From an uncultured Clostridia bacterium (GTDB lineage Bacteria; Bacillota; Clostridia; Oscillospirales; Acutalibacteraceae), in contig CALWUI010000020.1 of NCBI GenBank assembly GCA_944384705.1, positions 62,001 to 126,000 on the forward strand: a stretch of DNA of 64,000 nucleotides. Reading direction: 5' to 3'. Shown here piece by piece: positions 27,414 through 36,697 of this stretch. The position numbers and the translations under genes are program-made. How positions within the stretch are numbered: the stretch's first letter is position 1; each line of letters opens with the position of its first letter. The notes beneath the pieces were generated by a model. That model searched no databases and was not told the origin of the DNA. It worked only from the letters and a program-made list of their open reading frames with translations.

Positions 27414-27995
27414 ATGGTAGGAAGTCAGGTTATAACAATCAAGTATACAGATTTTTCACTCCGATATCTAAGCCCCATGGTGGAGCTTGGAGTGGAAAGA
27501 TTTGGGGAGAAATATACAAACGAAAATAAGTTGCGAGCGTATGTAGAAAACAAAAGAAATGTGTGTAAACTGGTGGTGGATGCAGAAAGTGATAGGTTAT
27601 TAGGATTTTTCCTAATGCATGGAACTAATCTTGAAGGCTTGGCTAAAGAATTTAAATTAAATAAATACGAGATTAAAAAGATTATTGGAAATGACGAAAG
27701 AATTTGTGTGGCAAAGTCTTTAGTGTTGCAAAAAGACTCAGAAAAAGCAGGTTTAGCAACCGAGTTAACAAGAAGAGGATTAGAAAAAGCAAAAAGAATG
27801 GGATTTTATTCTTGCTGGTCGCCATTATGGATAAGAAAAGATGGTGCGGTTCCAGCAGAACATGTTATAGAAAGAAATGGATTTACATTTTACAAAGTAG
27901 TACATATGCTGTGGGTAGATGATAAAGATTATAAATGTTTAGACTGCAATGGACCATGTAAATGTGATGCAGCAATATATTATAAGATTTTATAG
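27414..27995 (+). CDS. GNAT-family N-acetyltransferase with Cys-rich tail
   Basis: This 193-residue protein has a GNAT core: CKLVVDAESDRLLGFFLM (beta strands), AKSLVLQKDSEKAGLATELT (acetyl-CoA loop region), RRGLEKAKRMGFYSCWSPLW, and a VIERNGFTFYKVVHMLWVDD strand typical of the end of the fold. It ends with a four-cysteine cluster CLDCNGPCKC close to the C-terminus, a possible metal site. ATG at 27414 follows GGGGAGG; the frame before it lacks a ribosome site. It lies 74 bases after the GG-leader peptide in the same unit, so the peptide is a candidate substrate, but this is inference; a small-molecule substrate is equally possible. Confidence 0.75.
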   Translation: MVGSQVITIKYTDFSLRYLSPMVELGVERFGEKYTNENKLRAYVENKRNVCKLVVDAESDRLLGFFLMHGTNLEGLAKEFKLNKYEIKKIIGNDERICVAKSLVLQKDSEKAGLATELTRRGLEKAKRMGFYSCWSPLWIRKDGAVPAEHVIERNGFTFYKVVHMLWVDDKDYKCLDCNGPCKCDAAIYYKIL

Positions 27996-28015
27996 ATTAA
28001 AAGTTAATAAAAAAT

Positions 28016-28058
28016 AAAAACCGTGCCGATTGTAAAATTTATTTTGGTACGGTTTTTT
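28016..28058 (+). terminator. Terminator of the GG-peptide/GNAT unit
   Basis: CCGTGCC (28021-28027) pairs with GGTACGG (28046-28052), with flanking AAAAA/TTTTT extending the stem and a T tract ending at 28058. Confidence 0.85.
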
Positions 28059-28102
28059 AGAAAGTTGTAAAGTTAATTTGCATTTTTCTAAATAAAAAAT
28101 TT

Positions 28103-28154
28103 ATCCCCATAGTGTTACACGTATCTGGGGGTTAAGCGTATACACTAAGGGGAT
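28103..28154 (-). terminator. Terminator of the Gly/Cys-rich peptide gene
   Basis: ATCCCC (28103-28108) pairs with GGGGAT (28149-28154), and AGTGT (28111-28115) with ACACT (28142-28146). Read on the minus strand, the hairpin is followed by ATTTTTTATT. It lies just past the peptide stop codon. Confidence 0.65.
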
Positions 28155-28162
28155 TTGTATTA

Positions 28163-28294
28163 TTAGCAGCCGCAGTTATTGCCGCAGCCATTGCCGCAAC
28201 CGTATTCGCTACCATTGTTGTTTCCGCAGCAGCAGAGAATGAGTATTAATAGGATTATCCAAGAGCAGCCTCCGCCAAAACCGTTGTTACACAT
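28163..28294 (-). CDS. Tiny Gly/Cys-rich single-helix peptide (YjcZ/sporulation-like)
   Basis: The 43-residue peptide starts MCNNGFGGGCSW, continues with a short Ile/Leu membrane helix that ends in CCC, and finishes with a Gly-Asn-Cys tail (YGCGNGCGNNCGC). In total there are nine cysteines. An excellent AAAGGAGG site lies at 28300-28307, six to seven bases from ATG. It resembles the small YjcZ-type sporulation peptides of Firmicutes (FGGG, then an Ile-rich helix and Cys), but the Cys-rich tail is unusual. A spore-coat or membrane role is a guess from composition. No promoter consensus was recognised, which would fit a sporulation sigma factor. Confidence 0.75.
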   Translation of the reverse strand: MCNNGFGGGCSWIILLILILCCCGNNNGSEYGCGNGCGNNCGC

Positions 28295-28477
28295 ATTTGT
28301 TACCTCCTTTTGTTTATTTCAATAACATCATATGGACTTTAATATCGTGAGGTTACAGAAAAACAATTAATTTTTATAATAAAGTTAAAATATTTAGAAA
28401 ATAAAAGAAAATGCGAAAAATATAAAGGAAAAATGAGTTATTTTAATTTAACAGTAAAAATAAGTTTTAATTATGCT

Positions 28478-28506
28478 TTGAACTTTATTGACCATTGGTT
28501 TAAAAT
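28478..28506 (+). promoter_or_regulatory. Promoter of the ctsR operon
   Basis: TTGAAC (28478-28483) and TAAAAT (28501-28506) are spaced by 17 bases. The CtsR box begins 7 bases past the -10 box, so bound CtsR would cover the transcription start. Confidence 0.75.
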
Positions 28507-28512
28507 AATTAA

Positions 28513-28529
28513 GGTTAAAGAAAGTCAAA
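28513..28529 (+). promoter_or_regulatory. CtsR operator (tandem heptad)
   Basis: GGTTAAA-GAA-AGTCAAA matches the known CtsR recognition site, a direct repeat of RGTCAAA heptads separated by three bases, with one mismatch in the first heptad. It lies just upstream of ctsR itself, indicating autoregulation of the ctsR-mcsA-mcsB-clpC operon. Confidence 0.88.
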
Positions 28530-28563
28530 GTCTAATATGACAATAAAAAGGAGTTGATAAATT

Positions 28564-29013
28564 TTGAGAATAAGTGATGAAGTGACTAAATATTTGCTAG
28601 AATTATTGGAGGAATCACATGGAGATATACAAATTCAGAGAAACGAATTAGCCAGTAGTATAGGCTGTGTGCCGAGTCAAATAAATTATGTTATAACATC
28701 AAGATTTACGCCAGAACATGGATATATAGTAGAGAGTAGAAGAGGAGGCGGAGGTTATATTAGAATAACTCGCATAAAAACCGAAAAAAGTACAGCGATT
28801 ATGAATATAATTAATGCTATAGGATCAAAATTGGATGCGCTTTCGGCAGAAATGATTGTTGAGAGTCTTGTCCAGCGGGGAATGATTTTAGAGAGCGCTG
28901 GTAAATTAATGATGAGTGCAATTTCTGAAAGATCTTATACAGACATTCCTGTAAATTTAAGATGCTTATTGCGAGCATCAATTTTAAAAAATATGTTACT
29001 AACTCAAATATAA
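28564..29013 (+). CDS. ctsR: CtsR heat-shock repressor
   Basis: The 149-residue repressor of clp genes has the winged-helix region RNELASSIGCVPSQINYVIT and the glycine-rich wing ESRRGGGGYIRI that acts as the thermosensor and enters the DNA minor groove. The C-terminal part is helical (SAEMIVESLVQRGMI). Starts at TTG (28564) behind AAAAGGAG. Under stress CtsR is removed from DNA in a process involving McsB, which is encoded in the same operon. Confidence 0.96.
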   Translation: MRISDEVTKYLLELLEESHGDIQIQRNELASSIGCVPSQINYVITSRFTPEHGYIVESRRGGGGYIRITRIKTEKSTAIMNIINAIGSKLDALSAEMIVESLVQRGMILESAGKLMMSAISERSYTDIPVNLRCLLRASILKNMLLTQI

Positions 29014-29029
29014 TAGGAGGAAGATAGTT

Positions 29030-29542
29030 ATGCTATGTCAATCTTGCGGAAAAAACCAAGCTAATACCCACATAAAAAAGGTGATAAACGGAGAATTAAC
29101 AGAATATATGCTGTGCGATAAATGTGCCGCAAAATTAGGATATTCTAATATTTTTGATGGATTCGGATTTAGTTTTGATAATCTATTAGGAAGTTTTTTT
29201 GCAGCAAATGAACCTAAATTTATGCCTTTAAATAATAAACGGTGCGATTTTTGCGGGTCTTCTCTAGAAGATATTTCAAACACAGGAAAGGTAGGTTGTT
29301 CAAAATGTTATGACGTATTTTTTGATCAACTTATGCCGTCAATAAAAAGAATTCATGGCAATACAAAACATGCAGGCAAATATGCTTCTGCCGTAGGGCA
29401 AGAAAATATAATAAAAAATGAGATTCAAGATCTAAACGAAAAAATGAAAGTAGCAATAAATGAACAAAATTTTGAAGAAGCGGCAAGGATCAGAGATAAA
29501 ATAAACGGATTAAAAGGAAAGGAGCAATCAAACAATGAATAA
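29030..29542 (+). CDS. mcsA: McsA, activator of the McsB kinase
   Basis: The 170-residue protein has CXXC zinc motifs: CQSCG and CDKC at the N-terminus, and CDFCG and CSKC in the middle. It ends in a UVR motif (KMKVAINEQNFEEAARIRDK). McsA binds and activates McsB. The gene overlaps mcsB by 8 bases. The ribosome site is AGGAGG. Confidence 0.95.
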   Translation: MLCQSCGKNQANTHIKKVINGELTEYMLCDKCAAKLGYSNIFDGFGFSFDNLLGSFFAANEPKFMPLNNKRCDFCGSSLEDISNTGKVGCSKCYDVFFDQLMPSIKRIHGNTKHAGKYASAVGQENIIKNEIQDLNEKMKVAINEQNFEEAARIRDKINGLKGKEQSNNE

Positions 29543-30566
29543 ATGGTATGAAAAGGCCGGCAATTATAGCGATGTTGTAATTAGCACGCGAATACGTTTG
29601 GCAAGAAATATTTCTAAATATCCGTTTCCATGTAGGTTAAACTCCAATACGAAAAAAGAAGTAATAAATGAAATATATAGAGCTTTATCTAGGCCAGAAT
29701 TTAAAGATTATAATTTTAGTTGTATAAATGCTTGGGAGGCTTCTTTAGCAGAAATAAGAAGCCTGATTGAGCGCCATTTGGTGAGCCCTGAATTTGCTAA
29801 GGCTGATAAAAATAAAGCAGCGTTTATCTCTCAAAACGGAGATATAAGCATAATGGTAAATGAAGAGGATCATATAAGGCTGCAAGTAATGAAAGAGGGC
29901 TTAGATCTTGAAGAGACTTATAACGAAGCCGATAAAATGGATACAAAACTTGATAAAGTATTACTATTTGCATTTAATGAGCAGTTGGGATATTTAACTC
30001 AATGTCCGACAAATTTAGGAACAGGAATGAGAGCCTCAGTTATGCTACATTTGCCAGCTTTAAGAAGATGCGAAATGATCGAGAAAATATCATCTAGCTT
30101 AATAAAGCTTGGACTAACCATGAGAGGACTGTATGGAGAAGGCAGTGAGCCAAAAGGGGATATATATCAGATTTCGAACCAGGTAACATTAGGAATATCG
30201 GAGAAAACAGCTTTAAAAAATTTAAATGATATAACTTTACAAATAATATCTCAAGAGAGAAATTGTAGAAAAGAGCTTGCAAAAGATATCCAAACCATAG
30301 ATGCAATATGTAGATCGGTTGGGATTTTAAAAACAGCAAAACTTTTAAATAACGAAGATTTTATGCGACTAATTTCTAATATAAGGTTAGGGCTCTCAAT
30401 AGGCGTTATAAAGGGAATTTCGTATGATACAATAAATGAAGTTACAATAAATGCACAACCGTTTATGTTGATAAAAGCTGCTAATAGCGAGCTATCGCCA
30501 CTGCAGAGAGACAAAAAAAGAGCGAGCTTAATAAATGAAAAAATGAGCACCGTCGAGGTATTATAA
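29535..30566 (+). CDS. mcsB: McsB protein-arginine kinase
   Basis: The 343-residue enzyme of the phosphagen-kinase fold phosphorylates arginines and marks proteins for ClpCP. Visible motifs are SDVVISTRIRLARNISKYPF (nucleotide-binding start), NEEDHIRLQVM, LTQCPTNLGTGMRASVMLHL (catalytic Cys in CPTN) and RGLYGEGSEPKGDIYQISNQ (pArg-binding and flexible loop). The start overlaps mcsA, behind AAGGAG. Confidence 0.97.
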   Translation: MNKWYEKAGNYSDVVISTRIRLARNISKYPFPCRLNSNTKKEVINEIYRALSRPEFKDYNFSCINAWEASLAEIRSLIERHLVSPEFAKADKNKAAFISQNGDISIMVNEEDHIRLQVMKEGLDLEETYNEADKMDTKLDKVLLFAFNEQLGYLTQCPTNLGTGMRASVMLHLPALRRCEMIEKISSSLIKLGLTMRGLYGEGSEPKGDIYQISNQVTLGISEKTALKNLNDITLQIISQERNCRKELAKDIQTIDAICRSVGILKTAKLLNNEDFMRLISNIRLGLSIGVIKGISYDTINEVTINAQPFMLIKAANSELSPLQRDKKRASLINEKMSTVEVL

Positions 30567-30581
30567 AAGGAGGAAGATTTT

Positions 30582-33080
30582 ATGTATAGATTTAACGGAT
30601 TTACGGAAAAAGCAAACAATGCAATGAATTTAGCTATCTCTAGTGCAGAAGAGTTGGGACATACTTATGTGGGCAGTGAACATATTTTGTTGGGACTTTT
30701 AAAAGAAGGCACAGGGGTAGCATCAGTTGTCTTAAACGAATTGGGAGTATATGCAGATGAACTCGAAGACCTAATCGAAAATGAAATAGGTACAGGTGCA
30801 AAAAGTTCAATTAGTACACAAGATTTTACTCCAAGAACAAAAAGAGTGCTTCAAAATGCGGTAATGCAAGCCGCAGGTTTAGGTCATAACTATGTTGGCA
30901 CAGAACACCTCTTATTGGCACTTATCAGTGAGTCAGACAGCTATGCAGTAAGATTTTTAATTGAGCTTGGAACTAATATTAGAAGCATTTTAGAAAAATT
31001 AAATGAAACCTTTGGAGAACACTCTCCAGAAGATTTAATTTATGGCTCCGCTAGCGATAGCTTTTCAAACGGATCAGCAGCTTCACACAATAGCAGATCT
31101 AAAACCAGAACGTTGGATCAGTTTGGCCGAGATTTAACTCAATTAGCGCAGTCAGGAGCTATTGACCCTGTAATAGGAAGACAAAATGAAATCGAGAGAG
31201 TTATTCAAATTCTTTCTAGAAGAACAAAAAACAATCCTTGCCTAATAGGTGAGCCAGGGGTAGGTAAAACAGCAGTAGCAGAGGGTTTGGCACTAAAAAT
31301 TGTTTCCGGAGAAGTTCCTGAATTACTAAAAGGCAAACGAGTTGTAGCGCTAGACTTAACAGGTATGCTAGCAGGAACAAAATATCGTGGAGACTTTGAA
31401 GATAGGATAAAAAACGCAATAGAAGAAATAAAAAAAGCCGGTAATATAATTTTGTTTATAGATGAGCTGCATACAATAGTCGGAGCAGGCTCTGCTGAGG
31501 GCTCAGCCGATGCTGCAAACATATTAAAGCCTAGTCTTGCTAGAGGAGATTTTCAAGTTATTGGCGCTACAACAATTAAAGAGTACAGAAAATATATAGA
31601 AAAAGATGCAGCACTCGAAAGACGCTTTCAGCCAGTTATGGTAGGAGAACCAACAGAAGAAGAAACAGTGTTGATTTTAAAAGGTTTAAGAGACCGTTAC
31701 GAGGCACATCATAAGGTTAAAATTCTAGATGAAGCAATTGAAGCAGCAGTAAATTTATCATCTAGATATATTACTGACAGATTTTTGCCAGATAAGGCAA
31801 TAGATTTAGTAGATGAAGCAGCTTCTAGAGTTAGGTTAAGAGCCTATACTGTGCCGGATAATTTACATGATCTAGAAAATAAAATTAAAGATTTAGATAA
31901 AGAAAAATCTGCAGCCATAAATGAACAAAACTTTGAACGAGCTGCCAAGTTGAGAGATGAGGAAAAATCTATAAAGAAAAAGCTAGAAGAACAGCGCAAA
32001 CAGTGGCAGAGTAATCACGAGAACGCAAATGGAGAGGTAACAAAAGAGGATATAGCACAAATAGTTTCAAATTGGAGTGGTATTCCTGTAGTGCAGTTAA
32101 CTCAGGCAGAAAGCGAACGGCTTTTAAATATGGAGAAAATACTTCACGAAAGGATTATTGGTCAAGATGAAGCGGTAGAACAAGTTTCAAGAGCTATTAG
32201 AAGAGGCAGAGTAGGCTTAAAAGATCCAAAACGTCCAGTAGGTTCATTTATATTCCTGGGTCCAACTGGAGTCGGAAAAACAGAGTTATGCAAAGCGTTG
32301 GCACAAGCTATGTTTGGCGATGAAAACGCTATTATAAGATTTGATATGTCTGAATATATGGAGAAGCATACAGTCTCTAAACTAATTGGTTCTCCTCCAG
32401 GGTATGTAGGCTATGATGAGGGTGGCCAACTAACAGAAAAAGTACGCAGAAAGCCGTATTCAGTAATTCTTTTTGACGAAATAGAAAAAGCTCATCCAGA
32501 TGTGTTCAATATGCTGCTCCAAATTCTAGAAGATGGACATTTAACAGATTCTCAAGGCCGCAAGGTTAACTTTAGAAATACAATTATAATAATGACGTCT
32601 AATGTAGGAGCAAGGCTAATTACAGAAAAAAAATCTAGCTTAGGGTTCTCGGCAGATAATAGTAGCGAATCCGATAAAGAAAAATTAAAAGAAACAGTAA
32701 TGGCTGAGCTAAAAAAAGTATTCAAGCCAGAGTTTCTCAACCGAGTTGACGATATTATTGTATTTAATAAACTGACTGAAAAAGATATAAATCTTATTGC
32801 TAAAAATATGCTAAAAGACGTAAAAAATAGAGCACAAAGTCTTAATATCGAAATAGACTTTACCGATAAAGCAATAAAAGCGATCTCTGATGCAGGTTTT
32901 GACCCTATATATGGCGCACGCCCGTTAAGAAGAGCTATTCAATCCAAAATAGAAGATAAATTAGCAGAAGAGGTTCTAAAAGGAGAGGCAAAATCTGGCG
33001 CAAAAGTTGAATGTGATTACAACAAAAAAACTAAACAATTTGTCTTCAACAGCATAGCTAGCGATAAAAAGATGAACTAA
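30582..33080 (+). CDS. clpC: ClpC AAA+ unfoldase
   Basis: The 832-residue Hsp100 unfoldase feeds substrates to ClpP. It has an N-terminal double Clp-N domain (residues 1-145, with pArg-binding sites), the first AAA module with Walker A GEPGVGKTA, and a middle domain with a UVR-like INEQNFERAAKLRDEE that contacts McsB or adaptors. The second AAA module has GPTGVGKTE and the C-terminal small domain ends with DPIYGARPLRRAIQ. It is the last gene of the CtsR operon, and a bidirectional terminator separates it from secA. No clpP occurs in the window. Confidence 0.98.
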   Translation: MYRFNGFTEKANNAMNLAISSAEELGHTYVGSEHILLGLLKEGTGVASVVLNELGVYADELEDLIENEIGTGAKSSISTQDFTPRTKRVLQNAVMQAAGLGHNYVGTEHLLLALISESDSYAVRFLIELGTNIRSILEKLNETFGEHSPEDLIYGSASDSFSNGSAASHNSRSKTRTLDQFGRDLTQLAQSGAIDPVIGRQNEIERVIQILSRRTKNNPCLIGEPGVGKTAVAEGLALKIVSGEVPELLKGKRVVALDLTGMLAGTKYRGDFEDRIKNAIEEIKKAGNIILFIDELHTIVGAGSAEGSADAANILKPSLARGDFQVIGATTIKEYRKYIEKDAALERRFQPVMVGEPTEEETVLILKGLRDRYEAHHKVKILDEAIEAAVNLSSRYITDRFLPDKAIDLVDEAASRVRLRAYTVPDNLHDLENKIKDLDKEKSAAINEQNFERAAKLRDEEKSIKKKLEEQRKQWQSNHENANGEVTKEDIAQIVSNWSGIPVVQLTQAESERLLNMEKILHERIIGQDEAVEQVSRAIRRGRVGLKDPKRPVGSFIFLGPTGVGKTELCKALAQAMFGDENAIIRFDMSEYMEKHTVSKLIGSPPGYVGYDEGGQLTEKVRRKPYSVILFDEIEKAHPDVFNMLLQILEDGHLTDSQGRKVNFRNTIIIMTSNVGARLITEKKSSLGFSADNSSESDKEKLKETVMAELKKVFKPEFLNRVDDIIVFNKLTEKDINLIAKNMLKDVKNRAQSLNIEIDFTDKAIKAISDAGFDPIYGARPLRRAIQSKIEDKLAEEVLKGEAKSGAKVECDYNKKTKQFVFNSIASDKKMN

Positions 33081-33100
33081 ATTTAATTTTAATAAATATA

Positions 33101-33134
33101 AAAACGAACCGCAAAATGCTTACGGTTCGTTTTT
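33101..33134. terminator. Bidirectional terminator between clpC and secA
   Basis: AAAACGAACCG (33101-33111) pairs with CGGTTCGTTTT (33123-33133), with T runs on both strands, so it serves both convergent genes. Confidence 0.88.
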
Positions 33135-33147
33135 ACTATATAAATAG

Positions 33148-35895
33148 TTATTTCTCTGCGCCACAACATTTCTTATATTTTTTGCCGCTGCCGCAAGGAC
33201 AAGGATCATTTCTACCGATTTTTTCTGTATTTCGAACAGTTTTTATTTCTGGCAAATATCCGTCAGCAGATGGCGAAGTTGATGGGGCCTGATTATCATG
33301 ACGCTTTGGCGCCTTATTATTGCCAGGAAGCTTAAATGTCAACAAAATTTTAACAGTATCGTCACGAATTGCATCGATCATTTCGTCGAACATATCAAAT
33401 CCTTCTATTCTATACTCAACGACCGGATCGCGCTGTGCATAAGCTCGCAAACGGATGCCGCGTTTTAACTCTTCCATAGCGTCAATATGATCCATCCAGT
33501 AGTTATCCACATTCTTTAAAAGCACTACACGTTCTATTTCACGAGACATTTCATCGCCAAACATTTTTTCACGTTCTTCATAAATTGAAAGTGCTTTTTC
33601 TGTTAATTTTTTAATTATATCCTCAGACTTTAGCTGTTTTAATTCTTCATCAGAATAATTTAATTCATCATCGTCCAACAGCCAACCAAAATAGAAATCT
33701 TTAAGACCAATAAGATTCCACGATTCATCAAATTTGCTAGTGGGCAAATAAGTTTGAACATTTTTTTCGATTGATTGCTCTATCATTTTAATAATCTGAG
33801 CGCGAATATCATCTCCATCGAGAACTTTATTCCTCTGATCGTAAATAATCTGTCGTTGTCTATCCATAACGTCATCAAACTGAAGAACATTTTTTCGAAT
33901 ACCAAAGTCACGACCTTCAACTTTGCGTTGTGCACTTTCTATCGCATTTGTAACCATTCTGCTATCAATAGGTTCATCTTCTGGCACATTTAATCTATCC
34001 ATCCAATGTTTTAAGCGCTCTCCGCCAAAAAGACGCATTAAATCATCTTCTAGCGAAAGGAAGAATCTAGTTTCTCCAGGGTCTCCTTGTCGTCCAGACC
34101 GACCTCGTAGCTGATTATCTATTCGCCTAGTTTCATGACGTTCGGTTCCAATAATTGCAAGTCCGCCCAACTCGATAACTTCTTCTTTTTGACCTTTTAT
34201 TTCTGCTTTATATTTAGCCAACAGTTTATTAAATGTCTCTCTAGCCTCTAAAATACGCTCGTCATCTGTGTCTGCAAAGCCGCTAGCTTCACTGATGACC
34301 TCTTCACTTATTTGCATTCTGCGCATTTCAGCTATAGCTAGATATTCTGCGTTACCTCCCAGACTTATATCAGTACCACGACCAGCCATATTTGTTGCAA
34401 TAGTTACTGCACCTTTTTTACCAGCTTGAGCAACGATTTCGGCCTCTTTTTCGTGATATTTAGCATTTAGAACAGTATGTTTTATTCCATTTTTCTTCAA
34501 TAAATCACTCAAACGTTCTGATTTATCTATTGAAACAGTACCTACCAATACGGGTTGCCCTTTTTTATGATACTCTAAGATATCATTAACAACCGCATCA
34601 TACTTGCCTTTTTCTGTTTTAAATACTACATCAGGTTTATCTTTTCTAATAACCGGCTTATTTGTTGGAATTTCTACAACATCGAGTTTATAAATTTCTC
34701 TAAATTCTTCTTCTTCCGTCATAGCGGTACCAGTCATACCAGAGAGTTTATTATATAGTCTAAAATAATTTTGAAAAGTAATTGATGCCAAAGTTTTAGA
34801 TTCTCGTTCTACCTTAACATTTTCTTTAGCTTCAATTGCTTGATGCAAGCCTTCATTGTATCTGCGGCCATACATTATACGTCCAGTGAATTCATCGACA
34901 ATTAAAACTTCGCCATCTTTAACAACATAATCGATATCTTTTACCATTACACCATGAGCTCTAATTGCCTGGTTTATATGATGCTGAAGATTAATATTAT
35001 CAGCGTCAGTCAAGTTATCCACATGAAAATATTCTTCTGCTTTTTTTACACCATTTTGTGTTAGGGTAGCAGTTTTTGCTTTTTCGTCCACAATATAATC
35101 TGCATCCGCATATAGTTCATCATTATCTTCTTTTGCGTCTGTTTCTGCGACTTTTACCATTTTCAGTGTTTTGGCGAATTTATCTACGATGTTATATAAT
35201 TCAGTAGATTTATCTCCAGGACCAGATATAATAAGTGGCGTTCTAGCTTCGTCTATCAATATAGAGTCAACCTCGTCAACGATTGCAAAATTATGGCCGC
35301 GCTGAACCCTATTTTCTTTATAAGTAACCATGTTATCACGAAGGTAATCGAAACCTAGCTCATTGTTAGTACAATAAGTTATATCTGCAGCATACGCTTT
35401 TTTACGTTCATCATTCTCCATATTCTGGCTTAAAAGACCCACAGTTAATCCCAAAAACCTAAAGATTTTACCCATTAATTCAGAGTCACGCCTAGCAAGA
35501 TAGTCATTAACTGTTACAATATGGACACCCTTACCTTCTAATGCATTTAAATATGCGGGTAAGGTTTCTACTAAAGTTTTTCCCTCACCAGTTTTCATTT
35601 CGCTTATTCGACCTTGATGAAGAATAATTCCACCGATGATTTGAACTGGGAAATGGGTCATGCCAAGAACTCTGGTAGAAGCTTCTCTACAAACAGCAAA
35701 TGCATCAGGAAGGATATCATCGAGAGTAGCACCATTTTTTAATTTATCTTTTAAAATTTGAGTCTGGCTTTTAAGTTCCTTATCACTCATTTTTTTATAA
35801 GTTTCTTCAAGTGCAAGCACAGTGTCACAAATAGGCTGAATCCGTTTGACTTCTCTTTTACTGTAGTTACCAAAGAGGGTCTTTAATATATTCAT
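33148..35895 (-). CDS. secA: SecA preprotein translocase ATPase
   Basis: The 915-residue motor has Walker [10 protein letters not shown] near residue 103, [39 protein letters not shown] (Walker B), the second nucleotide-binding fold with [14 protein letters not shown] and [20 protein letters not shown], and a C-terminal SEC-C zinc motif [14 protein letters not shown] that binds SecB or ribosome in other bacteria. It pushes unfolded preproteins through SecYEG. The ribosome site AGAAGGTG precedes ATG. Confidence 0.98.
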   Translation of the reverse strand: MNILKTLFGNYSKREVKRIQPICDTVLALEETYKKMSDKELKSQTQILKDKLKNGATLDDILPDAFAVCREASTRVLGMTHFPVQIIGGIILHQGRISEMKTGEGKTLVETLPAYLNALEGKGVHIVTVNDYLARRDSELMGKIFRFLGLTVGLLSQNMENDERKKAYAADITYCTNNELGFDYLRDNMVTYKENRVQRGHNFAIVDEVDSILIDEARTPLIISGPGDKSTELYNIVDKFAKTLKMVKVAETDAKEDNDELYADADYIVDEKAKTATLTQNGVKKAEEYFHVDNLTDADNINLQHHINQAIRAHGVMVKDIDYVVKDGEVLIVDEFTGRIMYGRRYNEGLHQAIEAKENVKVERESKTLASITFQNYFRLYNKLSGMTGTAMTEEEEFREIYKLDVVEIPTNKPVIRKDKPDVVFKTEKGKYDAVVNDILEYHKKGQPVLVGTVSIDKSERLSDLLKKNGIKHTVLNAKYHEKEAEIVAQAGKKGAVTIATNMAGRGTDISLGGNAEYLAIAEMRRMQISEEVISEASGFADTDDERILEARETFNKLLAKYKAEIKGQKEEVIELGGLAIIGTERHETRRIDNQLRGRSGRQGDPGETRFFLSLEDDLMRLFGGERLKHWMDRLNVPEDEPIDSRMVTNAIESAQRKVEGRDFGIRKNVLQFDDVMDRQRQIIYDQRNKVLDGDDIRAQIIKMIEQSIEKNVQTYLPTSKFDESWNLIGLKDFYFGWLLDDDELNYSDEELKQLKSEDIIKKLTEKALSIYEEREKMFGDEMSREIERVVLLKNVDNYWMDHIDAMEELKRGIRLRAYAQRDPVVEYRIEGFDMFDEMIDAIRDDTVKILLTFKLPGNNKAPKRHDNQAPSTSPSADGYLPEIKTVRNTEKIGRNDPCPCGSGKKYKKCCGAEK

Positions 35896-35933
35896 CGTAT
35901 CACCTTCTAATTTTATTTTGAGTATTATTTTAG

Positions 35934-35962
35934 ATTATAACACAAAAGATAAAAAAAGTCAC
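35934..35962 (-). promoter_or_regulatory. Promoter for secA
   Basis: On the minus strand, GTGACT (35957-35962) and TATAAT (35934-35939) are spaced by 17 bases, 39 bases before the secA start. A perfect 9-bp hairpin of AAAAAAAGT/ACTTTTTTT overlaps the -35 region on either strand. Farther right, to 36147, I see only an AT-rich spacer with a short open frame that lacks a ribosome site. Confidence 0.55.
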
Positions 35963-36147
35963 TACTTTTTTTATCGCTTTTTTACAAGCTTTTTATTTTA
36001 TATTTTGAAAGAAGAATTTTTAAATTATACAAAAGATGGACCTGTAGGTCTAAATAATTCTATTGATGACTTAAAAATGCATAGAGATATAAAAATGCGG
36101 TTAAAAGTAAAAAAATAATAAATTATGGAAATATGAGAAAATAAAAA

Positions 36148-36180
36148 ATGAGCCGATAAAATATCGAACTCATAAAAAAT
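36148..36180 (-). terminator. Terminator after rpsT
   Basis: ATGAG (36148-36152) with CTCAT (36169-36173) and CGATA (36154-36158) with TATCG (36162-36166) form a hairpin. On the minus strand it is followed by TTTTTTATTTT, fitting termination of the rpsT transcript 80 bases past its stop codon. Confidence 0.6.
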
Positions 36181-36258
36181 AATATTTGCAAATCATCTTA
36201 CTTTTAAATTAAAATCAATAGACTCAAAGTATTTTAAATAAAAAAATATAAAAAATAA

Positions 36259-36522
36259 TTATGCTGAAATAACGTTTAATTTGCGCACAAGAGCAGATTT
36301 CTTTCTAGCAGCAGTATTTTTATGAATAATGCCTTTAGCCCGAGCCTGATCGATTTTTTTTACAGCAACTCTAACACACTCAGCTTTATCCATAGAATTA
36401 GAATTGATAGCCAAATTAGCTTTTTTTATAGCAGTTTTTAGAGCAGAATTATAAGCTTTATTTTTAGCAGTTTTAGTTGCAATAACTTTTACGCGCTTTT
36501 TAGCAGATTTAATATTTGGCAC
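36259..36522 (-). CDS. rpsT: 30S ribosomal protein S20
   Basis: The 87-residue basic helical protein has PNIKSAKKRVKVIATKTAKN and KGIIHKNTAARKKSALVRKL. It starts at GTG (36522) behind AAGGAGGTG. It is divergent from gpr, an arrangement often seen in Clostridia (rpsT-gpr-spoIIP). Confidence 0.97.
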   Translation of the reverse strand: MPNIKSAKKRVKVIATKTAKNKAYNSALKTAIKKANLAINSNSMDKAECVRVAVKKIDQARAKGIIHKNTAARKKSALVRKLNVISA

Positions 36523-36697
36523 GTGAACACCTCCTTAATTTCAATAATTTAAATAATTAAGATTATGATAACACCAAAAAAAGAAAAAATCAATAGTTTT
36601 TGAGACTAACCTAAATTAATCTACATAATTTTGAAGAATACAAAGACGTAAATTAACAAATAATAATATGAAAAAGCGTTGAAAGGAGCCCTGTAAA

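Noticed and set aside
35918..36118. Open frame of 66 codons between secA and rpsT
   Set aside because: Its 5' part overlaps the secA promoter and there is no ribosome site. The last 37 codons (from TTG 36006) look slightly protein-like, so a gene remnant cannot be excluded, but support is too weak.
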